Source: Ilex aquifolium
Taxonomy: Eukaryota; Streptophyta; Magnoliopsida; Aquifoliales; Aquifoliaceae
Length of the DNA stretch: 64,000 bases
Assembly: GCA_951799425.1 (NCBI GenBank)
Contig: OX637394.1
Span: forward strand, 53,013,142-53,077,141
Direction of reading: 5' to 3'
A program made the position numbers and the translations under genes. Of this stretch, positions 35,671-46,200 are shown piece by piece. The notes under the pieces are model-generated. The model searched no databases. It worked only from the letters and a program-made list of their open reading frames with translations, and had not been told where the DNA came from. Each line of letters opens with the position of its first letter. The stretch's first letter is position 1.

Positions 35671-38600
35671 CTATAAGAATGTACCTCCATCCTCAAATAA
35701 GAAAGGATAGTTGGCACGTATGGTGTCCTCACGCTCCCATGTTGCCTCCTCCACTCCTCGGTGCTGCCACAACACCTTCACTAGCCTCACGGTCTTGCCT
35801 CGCAAAACCTGCTCTCGGCTATCCATGACACGCACTGGTCCCTCCTCGAAGGTCCCATCCGCATCAACTATGAGCTCGCCCCAATCCACAACATGTGTCG
35901 GATCTGGAGTATACTTCCGGAGCATGGAGACATGGAATACGGCGTGAACACCCGATAAAGTTGGCGGTAACGCCAATCTGTAAGCCACAGTGCCAACTCT
36001 CTCAAGCACCTCAAAGGGCCCAATATACCTCGGCGACAGTTTTCCCCGCTTGCCGAATCTGATCACCCCTCTCTTAGGCATCACCTTTAAGAAGACGTGG
36101 TCTCCCACCTCAAATTCCAGAGGCCGCCGCCGCCTATCGGCGTAACTCTTCTGCCGGCTCTGAGCCGTGAGAAGACGCTTCCTTATCAGGTTCACCTTCT
36201 CCGAGGTGTCTCTAATCAAGTCTGGACCCGTAGAGGGTCTTTCCCCAACTTCAGTCCAACAAACCGGAGAACGACAAGGCCTCCCATAAAGCGCCTCATA
36301 GGGTGCCATCCGTATGCTCGCCTGATAACTGTTATTGTAGGCGAATTCCACTAAGGGCAAATGCTCTTCCCAGCTACCCTTGAGATCTAGGACGCATGCC
36401 CGTAGCATGTCCTCTAATGTCTGGATGGTCCTCTCCGACTGACCGTCCGTTTGGGGATGGTAGGCTGTGCTCATCCTCAGCTGAGTCCCCATGGCTCGCT
36501 GGAAACTCTCCCAAAAGTGAGCCGTAAACCTGGGATCCCGATCCGATACTATAGACACGGGTACCCCATGCAACCGGACTATCTCCCTTATGTACAACCT
36601 GCAGAATTCCTCCAGAGTGAAGGTCATCCGCACCGCCAAAAAGTGTGCCGACTTCGTAAGCCGGTCCACTATCACCCACACCGCATCATGTCCCCGTGAT
36701 GTCCGTGGCAAGTGGGTCACAAAGTCCATTGTGATGTGCTCCCACTTCCACTCAGCCACTTCCAAGGGCTGGAGCAACCCTGCTGGCCTCTGGTGCTCGG
36801 CTTTAATCTGCTGACATGTGAGGCATCTACTGACAAAGTCGCCAATTTGCCTCTTCATTCCGCTCCAGTAATACTGGCGACGAAGATCATGATACATCTT
36901 CGTGCCGCCTGGGTGCACCGCAAAACGAGAGCAATGGAACTCCCTGAGGATCTCCTCTCTCAGCTCCGCCGACTGGGGAACCACTACCCTTCCCCTAAAC
37001 CGAAGACTGTCATCCGAGTGAATGGCCCAGCCCTCGTCACCAGTACCCGCCTGCACTCGGTCCCTGATAGATGATAACTCTGAGTCCTGTCTCTGTGACT
37101 CGATCACTCTGCTCAGTAGGGAAGGCGTAGCCACCAAACTCCCTAAAACACCCTGAGTCCGACCCCGATAATGCAGCCCAAATTGGCCCACGGCCTCAAG
37201 CATCCGCCACTCCCGGGAAGCCACACTAGCTAAGACACCTCGTGACTTCCGACTAAGTGCGTCAGCCACCACATTTGCCTTACCGGGGTGGTAATGCAAA
37301 GTGAAGTCATAGTCTTCTAGGTACTCCATCCACCTACGTTGCCTCATGTTGAGGTCCCGTTGAGTGAAGATGTACTTCAGACTTTTGTGGTCCGAAAACA
37401 CTTCAAATCGTTCACCATACAAATAGTGGCGCCAAGCCTTTAAGGCAAAGACAACGGCCGCCAACTCCATGTCATGCGTGGGGTAATTCTGCTCGTGATT
37501 CTTCAACTGTCGAGAACCATAAGCCACCACTCTCCCGGACTGCATCAAGACACAACCCAGTCCGTCTTTAGAGGCATCGCAATATATCGTGTAGTTTTGT
37601 CCCCTTTCTGGAACAATCAAGATAGGAGCTGAAGTGAGTCTCCTCTTTAGTTCTTGGAATGCCTTCTCACACGAATCATTCCACTCGAACTTGACCTCCT
37701 TCCGGGTCAATCTAGTCATAGGTGCGGCGAGTCGGGAGAAGTCCTCGATGAACCTCCGGTAATACCCTGCCAATCCCAAGAAACTACGTATCTCGAAGAC
37801 TGACCTTGGCCTCTCCCAGCTCATAACTGCCTCGACTTTCTCCGGATCAACTGATACCCCCGAAGCCGACACCACGTGTCCCAAAAATTTCACCTCCGTA
37901 AGCCAAAATTCACACTTGCTGAACTTGGCGTACAACTGGTGGTCCCTCAAGGTCTGGAGAACAATCCTTAAGTGACCCTCATGCTCCTCCTCTGTCTTGG
38001 AGTAGATCAGGATGTCATCAACAAACACTACGACAAACTGATCTAAATAGGGCTGGAACACCCTATGCATGAGATCCATAAATGCCGCCGGGGCATTCGT
38101 CAACCCAAATGGCATCACCGTGAACTCGAAATGCCCGTACCGCGTTCTGAACGCCGTCTTAGGGATATCTGACTCCCTAATCCTCAACTGATGGTAGCCC
38201 GTGCGGAGATCTATTTTTGAATAGACCCGCGCTCCCCTCAGCTGATCAAACAGATCATCGATCCTTGGCAAAGGGTACCTATTCTTGATGGTGACCCGGT
38301 TCAACTGCCGATAGTCTATACACAATCGAAGGGTCTTATCCTTCTTCTTGGCAAACAGCACCGGAGCGCCCCAAGGTGAGGTACTCGGTCTAATAAAGCC
38401 CTTGTCCAATAATTCTTGTAATTGAACCTTGAGTTCTTGCAACTCAGCTGGCGCCATCCTATGTGGAGTCATAGAAATGGGTGAAGTACCCGGATGCAAC
38501 TCAACGCTAAAGTCCACATCCCTATGGGGAGGTAATCCCGGTAACTCGTCCGGAAAAACGTCCTCATATTCACACACCACCCGAGGTAGACCCAATTCTT

Positions 38601-40257
38601 GTCTCGCCTCGTCCTCCAGGGTAAGGCTCGCAAGCCAACCCATCAATTGCCCATGCCATCGTGAATCATACACGACTTGAGGTAGAGCATCATGCTTTTC
38701 CCCCTGAAACTTGAAACAAACACCGTCCGGTGTATAGGCGGTGACCCTCTTCCTGTCACAATCAATAACGACCCGATACGCCGCCAACCAGTCCATCCCA
38801 AGGATGACATCGAATTCCGACATGTCCATAACCCTAAGGTCCACGGTGAGTAGAATCCCCGAGATCTCTAGCTCACAACCCCGACATATCTGATTCACAC
38901 ACACCCTAGCTCCTAGGGGTGAATTCACATATAACGGCTCCTCCAAGGTATCAACCTCTAAGCCCAAATCCCTCACACATGATGCAGAAATGAATGAATG
39001 TGATGCACCAGAATCAAATAACACTTTAGTCCATAGGCGAGAAAGTAGAAATGTACCCTGAATGACTGACTGGTCCACTGGCTCAACCTGAGGTGTAATG
39101 GCGTAGACACGCCCCTGGGTCCCCGAAGTCCCGGCCTGCATGTCCTGTCCTCGGCCTCGACCCATGCCTTGGCTCATCTGGCCCGACTGCGGAGTCCCCG
39201 CTCGAAAGGTGGTAGGGGCCTGAGTAGCGCCCTGGAACTGATACTGGTTTCCCTGGCCCGTGGTGGGGTAGGGAGGAACAAAGCGTGTCTGCGACTGCCC
39301 CACTGATGACTGGGACTGAGGTGTCCCATAGCTCTGGGATCCTTGCCTCTGCGGACAATCCCGCTTCATATGCCCCGGTTGGTGGCAATGGAAACATGTC
39401 TTCTGGCCCGCCTGGTAGGTAGTCCTGAAGTTTCTCCCGCCTTGGGAAAGCTGACCTTGGCCTTGGCCTTGATAGCCGCGGCCCTGTCCTTGAGGAGCAG
39501 AGGTCCTCTGTTTCTTCCCCGAACTAGAAGAAGAGGATTGGCCCTCCTTCTTCTTATCCTTAGCACCCGCCTCACGGATGCTTCGAGCATCGTCCACCTC
39601 CCTCTCAATGGCCATAGCTGTCTCGACCATAGAGTCCAAGTCTTGCAGGCGGAGGCCCACAATCTTTCCCCGGATGGATAGCTTCAACCCATCCTCAAAC
39701 CTTCTTACCTTGGCCATATCCGTGGCCACGTAATCATCAGCAAATCGGGCTAATTCGGTGAACTTAGCCACATACTCCATCACTGTCATTGACCCTTGCT
39801 TCAAATCTAGAAACTCGCGGGCCTTTGCATGTCGAACGGCCGTTGGGAAATATTTACCCATGAAGAGCTCCTTGAACTCTCCCCATGTCATGGCCTCTAA
39901 GTTCTTCGAGGCCGTCACCCAATCCCACCACAATTGGGCTTCTCCTTCTAGCTGGAATGCAGCTAGCCTTATCTTAGTAGCGTCTGAGGTGACCTCCATC
40001 GCCCCTAAGATCTTGTTGACTTGCCGGAACCAATGGTCGGCCACCATCGGGTCCGCCCCTCCCATGAAGACTGGAGGTTTGTGTGCTTTAAACTGTTGGA
40101 GGTTACTCGCGCCTCCATGTCCGGCATTTGCACTAGCTTGTGCAACAGTAGCCGCCATTAGGCCCATGGTTTCCGTAAACGCTCGTTGATCGAAGACCGG
40201 TGGTGGTTGGTTATTGTTCCGCCCACCGCCTCGACGTCCTCTTCTTCCACTTGCCAT
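35671..40257 (-). CDS. gag-pol: Gag-Pol polyprotein with chromodomain, copy 3 (intact)
   Basis: The predicted protein appears identical to copy 1 over all 1,528 residues and retains D1178. At least one silent difference exists (CCTCAGCTGAG at about 36477 against CCTCAACTGAG in copy 1). This copy sits next to the outer 5' LTR (LTR4), so it has the conventional promoter arrangement of a complete element, LTR4-int-LTR3. Together with copy 1 it is a candidate functional source of Gag, protease, reverse transcriptase and integrase. The chromodomain at the C terminus resembles the Tekay type (conserved VKVLW and EATWE segments), known in the family to bias integration toward methylated-histone heterochromatin. 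The ORF start is again fixed by an in-frame TAG directly upstream. Confidence 0.97.
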   Translation of the reverse strand: MASGRRGRRGGGRNNNQPPPVFDQRAFTETMGLMAATVAQASANAGHGGASNLQQFKAHKPPVFMGGADPMVADHWFRQVNKILGAMEVTSDATKIRLAAFQLEGEAQLWWDWVTASKNLEAMTWGEFKELFMGKYFPTAVRHAKAREFLDLKQGSMTVMEYVAKFTELARFADDYVATDMAKVRRFEDGLKLSIRGKIVGLRLQDLDSMVETAMAIEREVDDARSIREAGAKDKKKEGQSSSSSSGKKQRTSAPQGQGRGYQGQGQGQLSQGGRNFRTTYQAGQKTCFHCHQPGHMKRDCPQRQGSQSYGTPQSQSSVGQSQTRFVPPYPTTGQGNQYQFQGATQAPTTFRAGTPQSGQMSQGMGRGRGQDMQAGTSGTQGRVYAITPQVEPVDQSVIQGTFLLSRLWTKVLFDSGASHSFISASCVRDLGLEVDTLEEPLYVNSPLGARVCVNQICRGCELEISGILLTVDLRVMDMSEFDVILGMDWLAAYRVVIDCDRKRVTAYTPDGVCFKFQGEKHDALPQVVYDSRWHGQLMGWLASLTLEDEARQELGLPRVVCEYEDVFPDELPGLPPHRDVDFSVELHPGTSPISMTPHRMAPAELQELKVQLQELLDKGFIRPSTSPWGAPVLFAKKKDKTLRLCIDYRQLNRVTIKNRYPLPRIDDLFDQLRGARVYSKIDLRTGYHQLRIRESDIPKTAFRTRYGHFEFTVMPFGLTNAPAAFMDLMHRVFQPYLDQFVVVFVDDILIYSKTEEEHEGHLRIVLQTLRDHQLYAKFSKCEFWLTEVKFLGHVVSASGVSVDPEKVEAVMSWERPRSVFEIRSFLGLAGYYRRFIEDFSRLAAPMTRLTRKEVKFEWNDSCEKAFQELKRRLTSAPILIVPERGQNYTIYCDASKDGLGCVLMQSGRVVAYGSRQLKNHEQNYPTHDMELAAVVFALKAWRHYLYGERFEVFSDHKSLKYIFTQRDLNMRQRRWMEYLEDYDFTLHYHPGKANVVADALSRKSRGVLASVASREWRMLEAVGQFGLHYRGRTQGVLGSLVATPSLLSRVIESQRQDSELSSIRDRVQAGTGDEGWAIHSDDSLRFRGRVVVPQSAELREEILREFHCSRFAVHPGGTKMYHDLRRQYYWSGMKRQIGDFVSRCLTCQQIKAEHQRPAGLLQPLEVAEWKWEHITMDFVTHLPRTSRGHDAVWVIVDRLTKSAHFLAVRMTFTLEEFCRLYIREIVRLHGVPVSIVSDRDPRFTAHFWESFQRAMGTQLRMSTAYHPQTDGQSERTIQTLEDMLRACVLDLKGSWEEHLPLVEFAYNNSYQASIRMAPYEALYGRPCRSPVCWTEVGERPSTGPDLIRDTSEKVNLIRKRLLTAQSRQKSYADRRRRPLEFEVGDHVFLKVMPKRGVIRFGKRGKLSPRYIGPFEVLERVGTVAYRLALPPTLSGVHAVFHVSMLRKYTPDPTHVVDWGELIVDADGTFEEGPVRVMDSREQVLRGKTVRLVKVLWQHRGVEEATWEREDTIRANYPFLFEDGGTFL

Positions 40258-40597
40258 CTACACACAAGTCAAATGGCAATGGCACAACAACTTAGTATCC
40301 CTAGATAGGGATCAAAGTTAAAACGCTCAAATCTTTCTCATTGTCTCACTAGTAGAGCGTATGCCTCCAATAGTGGACCCTTTCGCTTTGAACCTTCCCG
40401 TTCATTTGCTTTCCCACTCCCAAGGTTAAGTTCTCTAACCCTAGTGTGTCCATTTCCATACACATTTTACCATGCATATAATACACATACCACATATCAC
40501 ATAACATGTATCAATTTAAGCACATAACATGTAATGTACAATGAATGCAATGGTCTAAACCCATGCCCCATCAAGCCCTAGGTAAATCGCATACCTA
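40258..40597 (-). other. Untranslated leader, copy 3
   Basis: This leader has the same length as in copy 1, and I saw no difference on reading. It leads into the intact copy 3 ORF. Confidence 0.8.
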
Positions 40598-40610
40598 GGC
40601 TCTGATACCA
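40598..40610 (-). other. Primer-binding site, copy 3
   Basis: TGGTATCAGAGCC on the minus strand, 3 bp from LTR4, unchanged from the other copies. Confidence 0.93.
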
Positions 40611-40850
40611 AGCTGTGACACCCCAAATTTCCGGGGGTCCTTTATTAACCGTTGACCATCCGTCAACCCGCGGAAATACTCGTGATAGTCGTATAACCCG
40701 ACACCACGTCACTCACATGCTTTTAATCAGATTTACCATCCACAAGGTCAATTATACCTCCATTTATGTCCATTTATGTCATAGAAACCAAAGAAAACAA
40801 AGCCCAAAAGCATGGCTAAGCATTTTGAAAATTTCAAGTTTTTGGAAAAA

Positions 40851-41241
40851 CCTTCCGGAAGGTCGATATACACCTACCGGAAGGTCGCTGAAGGAACTGT
40901 TACATGAAAAGGATCAATTTCAAGAACTTCCGGAAGGTCGACATCAGTAGCAAAAACCTTCCGGAAGGTCCATTCCAGTAGCCAAAACCTTCCGGAAGGT
41001 TCATTCCAGAAAACAAACCTTCCGGAAGAACTCGGCAGTCAAAAAGAAACCCAAGGCAAAACCTTCCGGAAGGTCCACTCCAGTAGACAAGTTCTTCCGG
41101 TAGGTTTTACTCCAGTAGCTAAAATCTTCCGGAAGTTTCATTCCAGTGGGCAAAACCTTCCGGAAGGTATTAGCTGTGAGCAAGGCAAGCTGGGGTTTTT
41201 AGCAAAACCTTCCGGAAGGCCGACACACACCTTCCGGTAGG
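40851..41241. repeat. Palindromic minisatellite in LTR4
   Basis: The palindrome array in the outer 5' LTR would be part of the 5' leader of copy 3 RNA, about 1.6-2 kb from the predicted transcription start. Confidence 0.9.
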
Positions 41242-42833
41242 TTTTCAGACTGTGAGCATAAAAATGGATTTCTTCCCCCTCCAAACCATCCTTAAAGCTA
41301 CCCCATACGCTCCAAACTCATTCAATACATGTTTAATGAGATTTTCCATATAATACCCAACTCATACAATCTCTATTACAATTCATCCCATAATATATAT
41401 ACATCAAAATGGAATTTTGTTAAAGGTTTTACAAAACTTAAACTAAGGCCACAAGCTGGCCCCCTTCATGCTTGATGCTCTCCAAATGAGCCATCCGCCG
41501 GAGCAAAACCCACACCTGAAATGTTTTTCCCATAAAGGGTGAGCCACGCTCAATAGGGTATCTCCTAGAGAGGCTACTCCCCAACCTAAATGCATATGAA
41601 ATGTCACATGCTATCAATCAATAATCCACAACAAGAATATATTCCATGTTAAAACGTGTAATGTCATGCTATGAAATGAGGTGAGACTCACTCATGCACA
41701 TCAACCGAGCCCTTCCCGGCTCCTCTACACATGCAAGTGCCAATGTGTACCAATCCGTCATTTATGTTCCACATCAAATGACATTTCATTCTAGGGTCTT
41801 TGTAAGGGGTGGATGTTCATGGACTCACACCAAAGGTCACCCAACCTACACGGAATTCATGGACTTCCACCAACGGTTCCGCGTACACCGACACACTTTA
41901 TGGGCTCTTATACCAACGGAGTGCGTATCCAATCACCGGGTCTCTCACCCGAGGGATTTTCTAGCCCTTCTTACTACCCCAACCCTATCAACATATAAAC
42001 CATTCAACTCGTCTAGGTCATCGACCCATATTACCCGAGCTCACTCGTCATCCACCATGTGTGGTGAAGACAAATAACCATGCACACACACCTCCTAAAA
42101 TGCGATGTTCCCGTGCATATGAAATGTGGTGCTCCATTGCAACACTAACACAATGTTCGATATGGCATGAGTGACATATGAACATTCTCAACACATTCCT
42201 CATATTCCATGGCAAAATCATATCAAAAGCATATAATTCCCATAATACAAATTTCAAGCATGTTATCAACATACTAAAATTTCAAGGCATATATATAAAC
42301 ACATAACATGCCCACAATTTCACATAACACATGAATTTACATTGGGTTCATTTCACATATCCAATTCATAGAAATCACAATTAGTAACTTCTAATTATTC
42401 ATCCAAGTTAGGATTTCCTTTACCCATTTCAATACCCAATTCACCCAATTTCACAACAATAGGCAAGAGACACATAGGCTATCATCCTACCCATTCCATA
42501 AAAACATTATAGGCTTGGAATAAACCTTAGTAGGAAGAAACCCTACCTCTTGAAGCGTGAGGAACGACCAAGGGAAGTTCCAAGACCCGATTCAAGCAAA
42601 AACCCTCACTTCCCGAAAATCCCGTACCTTGACCTTCGGTAAAACTTGTGCTTTTTGGTATAGCCGCGTAGCCCTCGATGAGTAGAGCGACTTTAATTCT
42701 TGGATTGAATGGATCCGAGCTTCGTAGCCTTCTAGATCGTAGAGAGAAGTGAAGATTTTCAAGCTCTCTCCCTCTCCTCTTTTCTATCGGCTGAACGGCA
42801 AGAAGAATGGGGGAAAAATCTGATTTTCCCCCC

Positions 42834-42841
42834 TTTATATA
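42834..42841 (-). promoter_or_regulatory. Predicted LTR4 TATA box (would drive copy 3)
   Basis: The TATATAAA on the minus strand lies in the outer 5' LTR. This is the promoter expected to start genomic RNA of copy 3, and possibly read-through RNA of the whole trimer. Confidence 0.7.
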
Positions 42842-43229
42842 CCCTTGGAACACTTGGCCCACAACGCGCCACACGGCCTCTCTTTTCCGGGTCCGTTTTA
42901 ACCCCGAAACGATTAAATTTCGTCCCGATTTAAGTTTAAAATATTTTTATTTCACTTGTCTCTAATATTTCTCCAAATTTGGAAACTTTATAAAAATTTC
43001 GTGTACAGGGTCACCCGGGGCCCGTTCGTCTCGTAAAACGCGAAAAATCCGACTATCTCGGAATTCCACGAAATTTGACGTGGTAACTAGATTTCGCGAG
43101 ACGAATCCAACGGTGAGGTCCGTTTCGTCATCCGAGTTCTAGAAAAATTCAGGTTTACAACCTGTACTGTAGTGGCAATTTACCGTTTTGCCCTTTTTCA
43201 CAAAGGTTAAAATTTTCTCGGGTTTTACA

Positions 43230-43234
43230 ACTTT
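43230..43234. repeat. Right target-site duplication ACTTT
   Basis: ACTTT follows the end of the fourth LTR (GGTTTTACA) and is continued by TTACTCCGGTCTCTG, the normal B subunit. It matches 17649-17653 exactly. No comparable duplication exists at the inner LTR junctions. Confidence 0.95.
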
Positions 43235-46200
43235 TTACTCCGGTCTCTGATTAAGATGATTCTTGCGGCATTGTAAAGAATTCTTGAATCCCTAACCACT
43301 TTATTCACATCAATAGTCATGAAAAATCCTCTAGCATGGGCTATATTGTAACGCAAGTTTGGTGTAATAAGTAGTAGTCATCCTTTAAAATGAAATAGTA
43401 TATCCGACATAACTTTTTCTCCCGACATCGGATTGAGCTAACTCTTGCGGCATTGTAAAGAGAACTTGAAACCCTAACCAATATATTGCGATCAAAATTG
43501 GTGATTCATCTTCTAGCAAGGTCGAAATGGTGATGGAAGTTTGGTATAGTTGGCCATTCCCCTCCACAAGGAAAAATAAGTAATTTCCCATTCTTTAGTA
43601 TTTCTGACATAACTTTTTACTCCGGTCTCTGATTAAGATGATTCTTGCGGCATTGTAAAGAATTCTTGAATCCCTAACCACTTTATTCACATCAATAGTC
43701 ATGAAAAATCCTCTAGCATGGGCTATATTGTAACGCAAGTTTGGTGTAGTAAGTAGTCATCCTTTAAAATGAAATAGTATATCCGACATAACTTTTTCTC
43801 CCGAAATCGGATTGAGCTAACTCTTGCGGCATTGTAAAGAGAACTTGAAACCCTAACCAATATATTGCGATCAAAATTGGTGATTCATCTTCTAGCAAGG
43901 TCGAAATGGTGATGGAAGTTTGGTATAGTTGGCCATTCCCCTCCACAAGGAAAAATAAGTAATTTCCCATTCTTTAGTATTTCTGACATAACTTTTTACT
44001 CCGGTCTCTGATTAAGTTGATTCTTGCGGCATTGTGAAGAATTCTTGAATCCCTAACCACTTTATTCACATCAAAAGTCATGAAAAATCCTCTAGCATGG
44101 GCTATATTGCAACGCAAGTTTGGTGTAATAAGTAGTAGTCATCCTTTAAAATGAAATAGTATATCCGACATAACTTTTTCTCCCGACATCGGATTGAGCT
44201 AACTCTTGCGGCATTGTAAAGAGAACTTGAAACCCTAACCAATATATTGCGATCAAAATTGGTGATTCATCTTCTAGCAAGGTCGAAATGGTGATGGAAG
44301 TTTGGAATAGTTGGCCATTCCCATCCACAAGGAAAAATAAGTAATTTCCCATTCTTTAGTATTTCTGACATAACTTTTTACTCCGGTCTCTGATTAAGAT
44401 GATTCTTGCGGCATTGTAAAGAATTCTTGAATCCCTAACCACTTTATTCACATCAATAGTCATGAAAAATCCTCTAGCATGGGCTATATTGTAACGCAAG
44501 TTTGGTGTAGTAAGTAGTCATCCTTTAAAATGAAGTAGTCTATCCGACATAACTTTTTCTCCCGAAATCGGATTGAGCTAACTCTTGCGGCATTGTAAAG
44601 AGAACTTGAAAGCCTAACCAATATATTCCGATCAAAATTGGTGATTCATCTTCTAGCAAGGTCGAAATGGTGATGGAAGTTTGGTATAGTTGGCCATTCC
44701 CCTCCACAAGGAAAAATAAGTAATTTCCCATTCTTTAGTATTTCTGACATAACTTTTTACTCCGGTCTCTGATTAAGATGATTCTTGCGGCATTGTAAAG
44801 AATTCTTGAATCCCTAACCACTTTATTCACATCAATAGTCATGAAAAATCCTCTAGCATGGGTTATATTGTAACGCAATTTTGGTGTAATAAGTAGTCCT
44901 CCTTTAAAATGAAATAGTATATCCGACATAACTTTTTCTCCCGAAATCGGATTGAGCTAACTCTTGCGGCATTGTAAAAAGAACTTGAAACCCTAACCAA
45001 TATATTGAGATCAAAATTGGTGATTCATCTTCTACCATGGTCGAAATGGTGATGGAAGTTTGGAATAGTTAGCCATTCCCCTCCACAAGGAAAAATAAGT
45101 AATTTCCCATTCTTTAGTATTTCTGACTTAACTTTTTACTCCGGTCTCTGATTAAGATGATTCTTGCGGCATTGTAAAGAATTCTTGAATCCCTAACCAC
45201 TTTATTCACATCAATAGTCATGAAAAATCCTCTAGCATGGACTATATTGTAACGCAAGTTTGGTGTAAGAAGTAGTAGTCATCCTTTAAAATGAAATAGT
45301 ATATCCGACATAACTTTTTCTCCCGACATCGGATTGAGCTAACTCTTGCGGCATTGTAAAGAGAACTTGAAAGCCTAACCAATATATTCCTATCAAAATT
45401 GGTGATTCATCTTCTAGCAAGGTCGAAATGGTGATGGAAGTTTGGTATAGTTGGCCATTCCCCTCCACAAGGAAAAATAAGTAATTTCCCATTCTTTAGT
45501 ATTTCTGACATAACTTTTTACTCCGGTCTCTGATTAAGATGATTCTTGCGGCATTGTAAAGAATTCTTGAATCCCTAACCACTTTATTCACATCAATAGT
45601 CATGAAAAATCCTCTAGCATGGGCTATATTGTAACGCAATTTTGGTGTAATAAGTAGTCCTCCTTTAAAATGAAATAGTATATCCGACATAACTTTTTCT
45701 CCCGAAATCGGATTGAGCTAACTCTTGCGGCATTGTAAAAAGAACTTGAAACCCTAACCAATATATTGAGATCAAAATTGGTGATTCATCTTCTACCATG
45801 GTCGAAATGGTGATGGAAGTTTGGAATAGTTAGCCATTCCCCTCCACAAGGAAAAATAAGTAATTTCCCATTCTTTAGTATTTCTGACTTAACTTTTTAC
45901 TCCGGTCTCTGATTAAGATGATTCTTGCGGCATTGTAAAGAATTCTTGAATCCCTAACCACTTTATTCACATCAATAGTCATGAAAAATCCTCTAGCATG
46001 GGCTATATTGTAACGCAAATTTGGTGTAATAAGTAGTAGTCATCCTTTAAAATGAAATAGTATATCCGACATAACTTTTTCTCCCGACATCGGATTGAGC
46101 TAACTCTTGCGGCATTGTAAAGAGAACTTGAAACCCTAACCAATATATTGCGATCAAAATTGGTGATTCATCTTCTAGCAAGGTCGAAATGGTGATGGAA

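Larger units (their letters stand above)
17654..43229 (-). mobile_element. Tandem trimeric Ty3/gypsy chromovirus (LTR-int-LTR-int-LTR-int-LTR)
   Basis: This 25.6-kb block contains four near-identical LTRs and three near-identical interiors, all on the minus strand with a repeat unit of 7,653-7,654 bp. Only the outer ends carry a target-site duplication, and each inner LTR joins one copy's PPT side directly to the next copy's PBS side. Such a structure is expected when one inserted element (LTR-int-LTR, about 10.27 kb) is expanded by unequal recombination between LTRs. The polyprotein order, with integrase after RNase H and a C-terminal chromodomain, identifies a chromovirus. LTR length and the TGTAAAACCC terminus suggest the Tekay/Del lineage. 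The insertion splits one B subunit of the satellite (17645-17653 plus 43235-43407) after its ninth base. Confidence 0.95.
40614..43229 (-). repeat. LTR4 (5' LTR of copy 3 and outer 5' end of the block)
   Basis: This is the outermost promoter-bearing LTR relative to minus-strand transcription. Private differences are TTTCTCC at 42972, CCCGGGGCCC at 43020, and GGTTAAAATT at 43209. Its right end (TTTTACA, 43223-43229) is followed directly by the ACTTT duplication and by satellite. Like LTR1 it has a G at the site equivalent to 17952. Confidence 0.95.

Noticed and set aside
17654-43229. Centromere-specific CRM-type retrotransposon
   Set aside because: The LTRs are long (2.6 kb) and the C terminus looks like a Tekay-type chromodomain, not the CRM-type motif. 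Location in a possible centromeric satellite alone does not decide this; a reverse transcriptase tree would.
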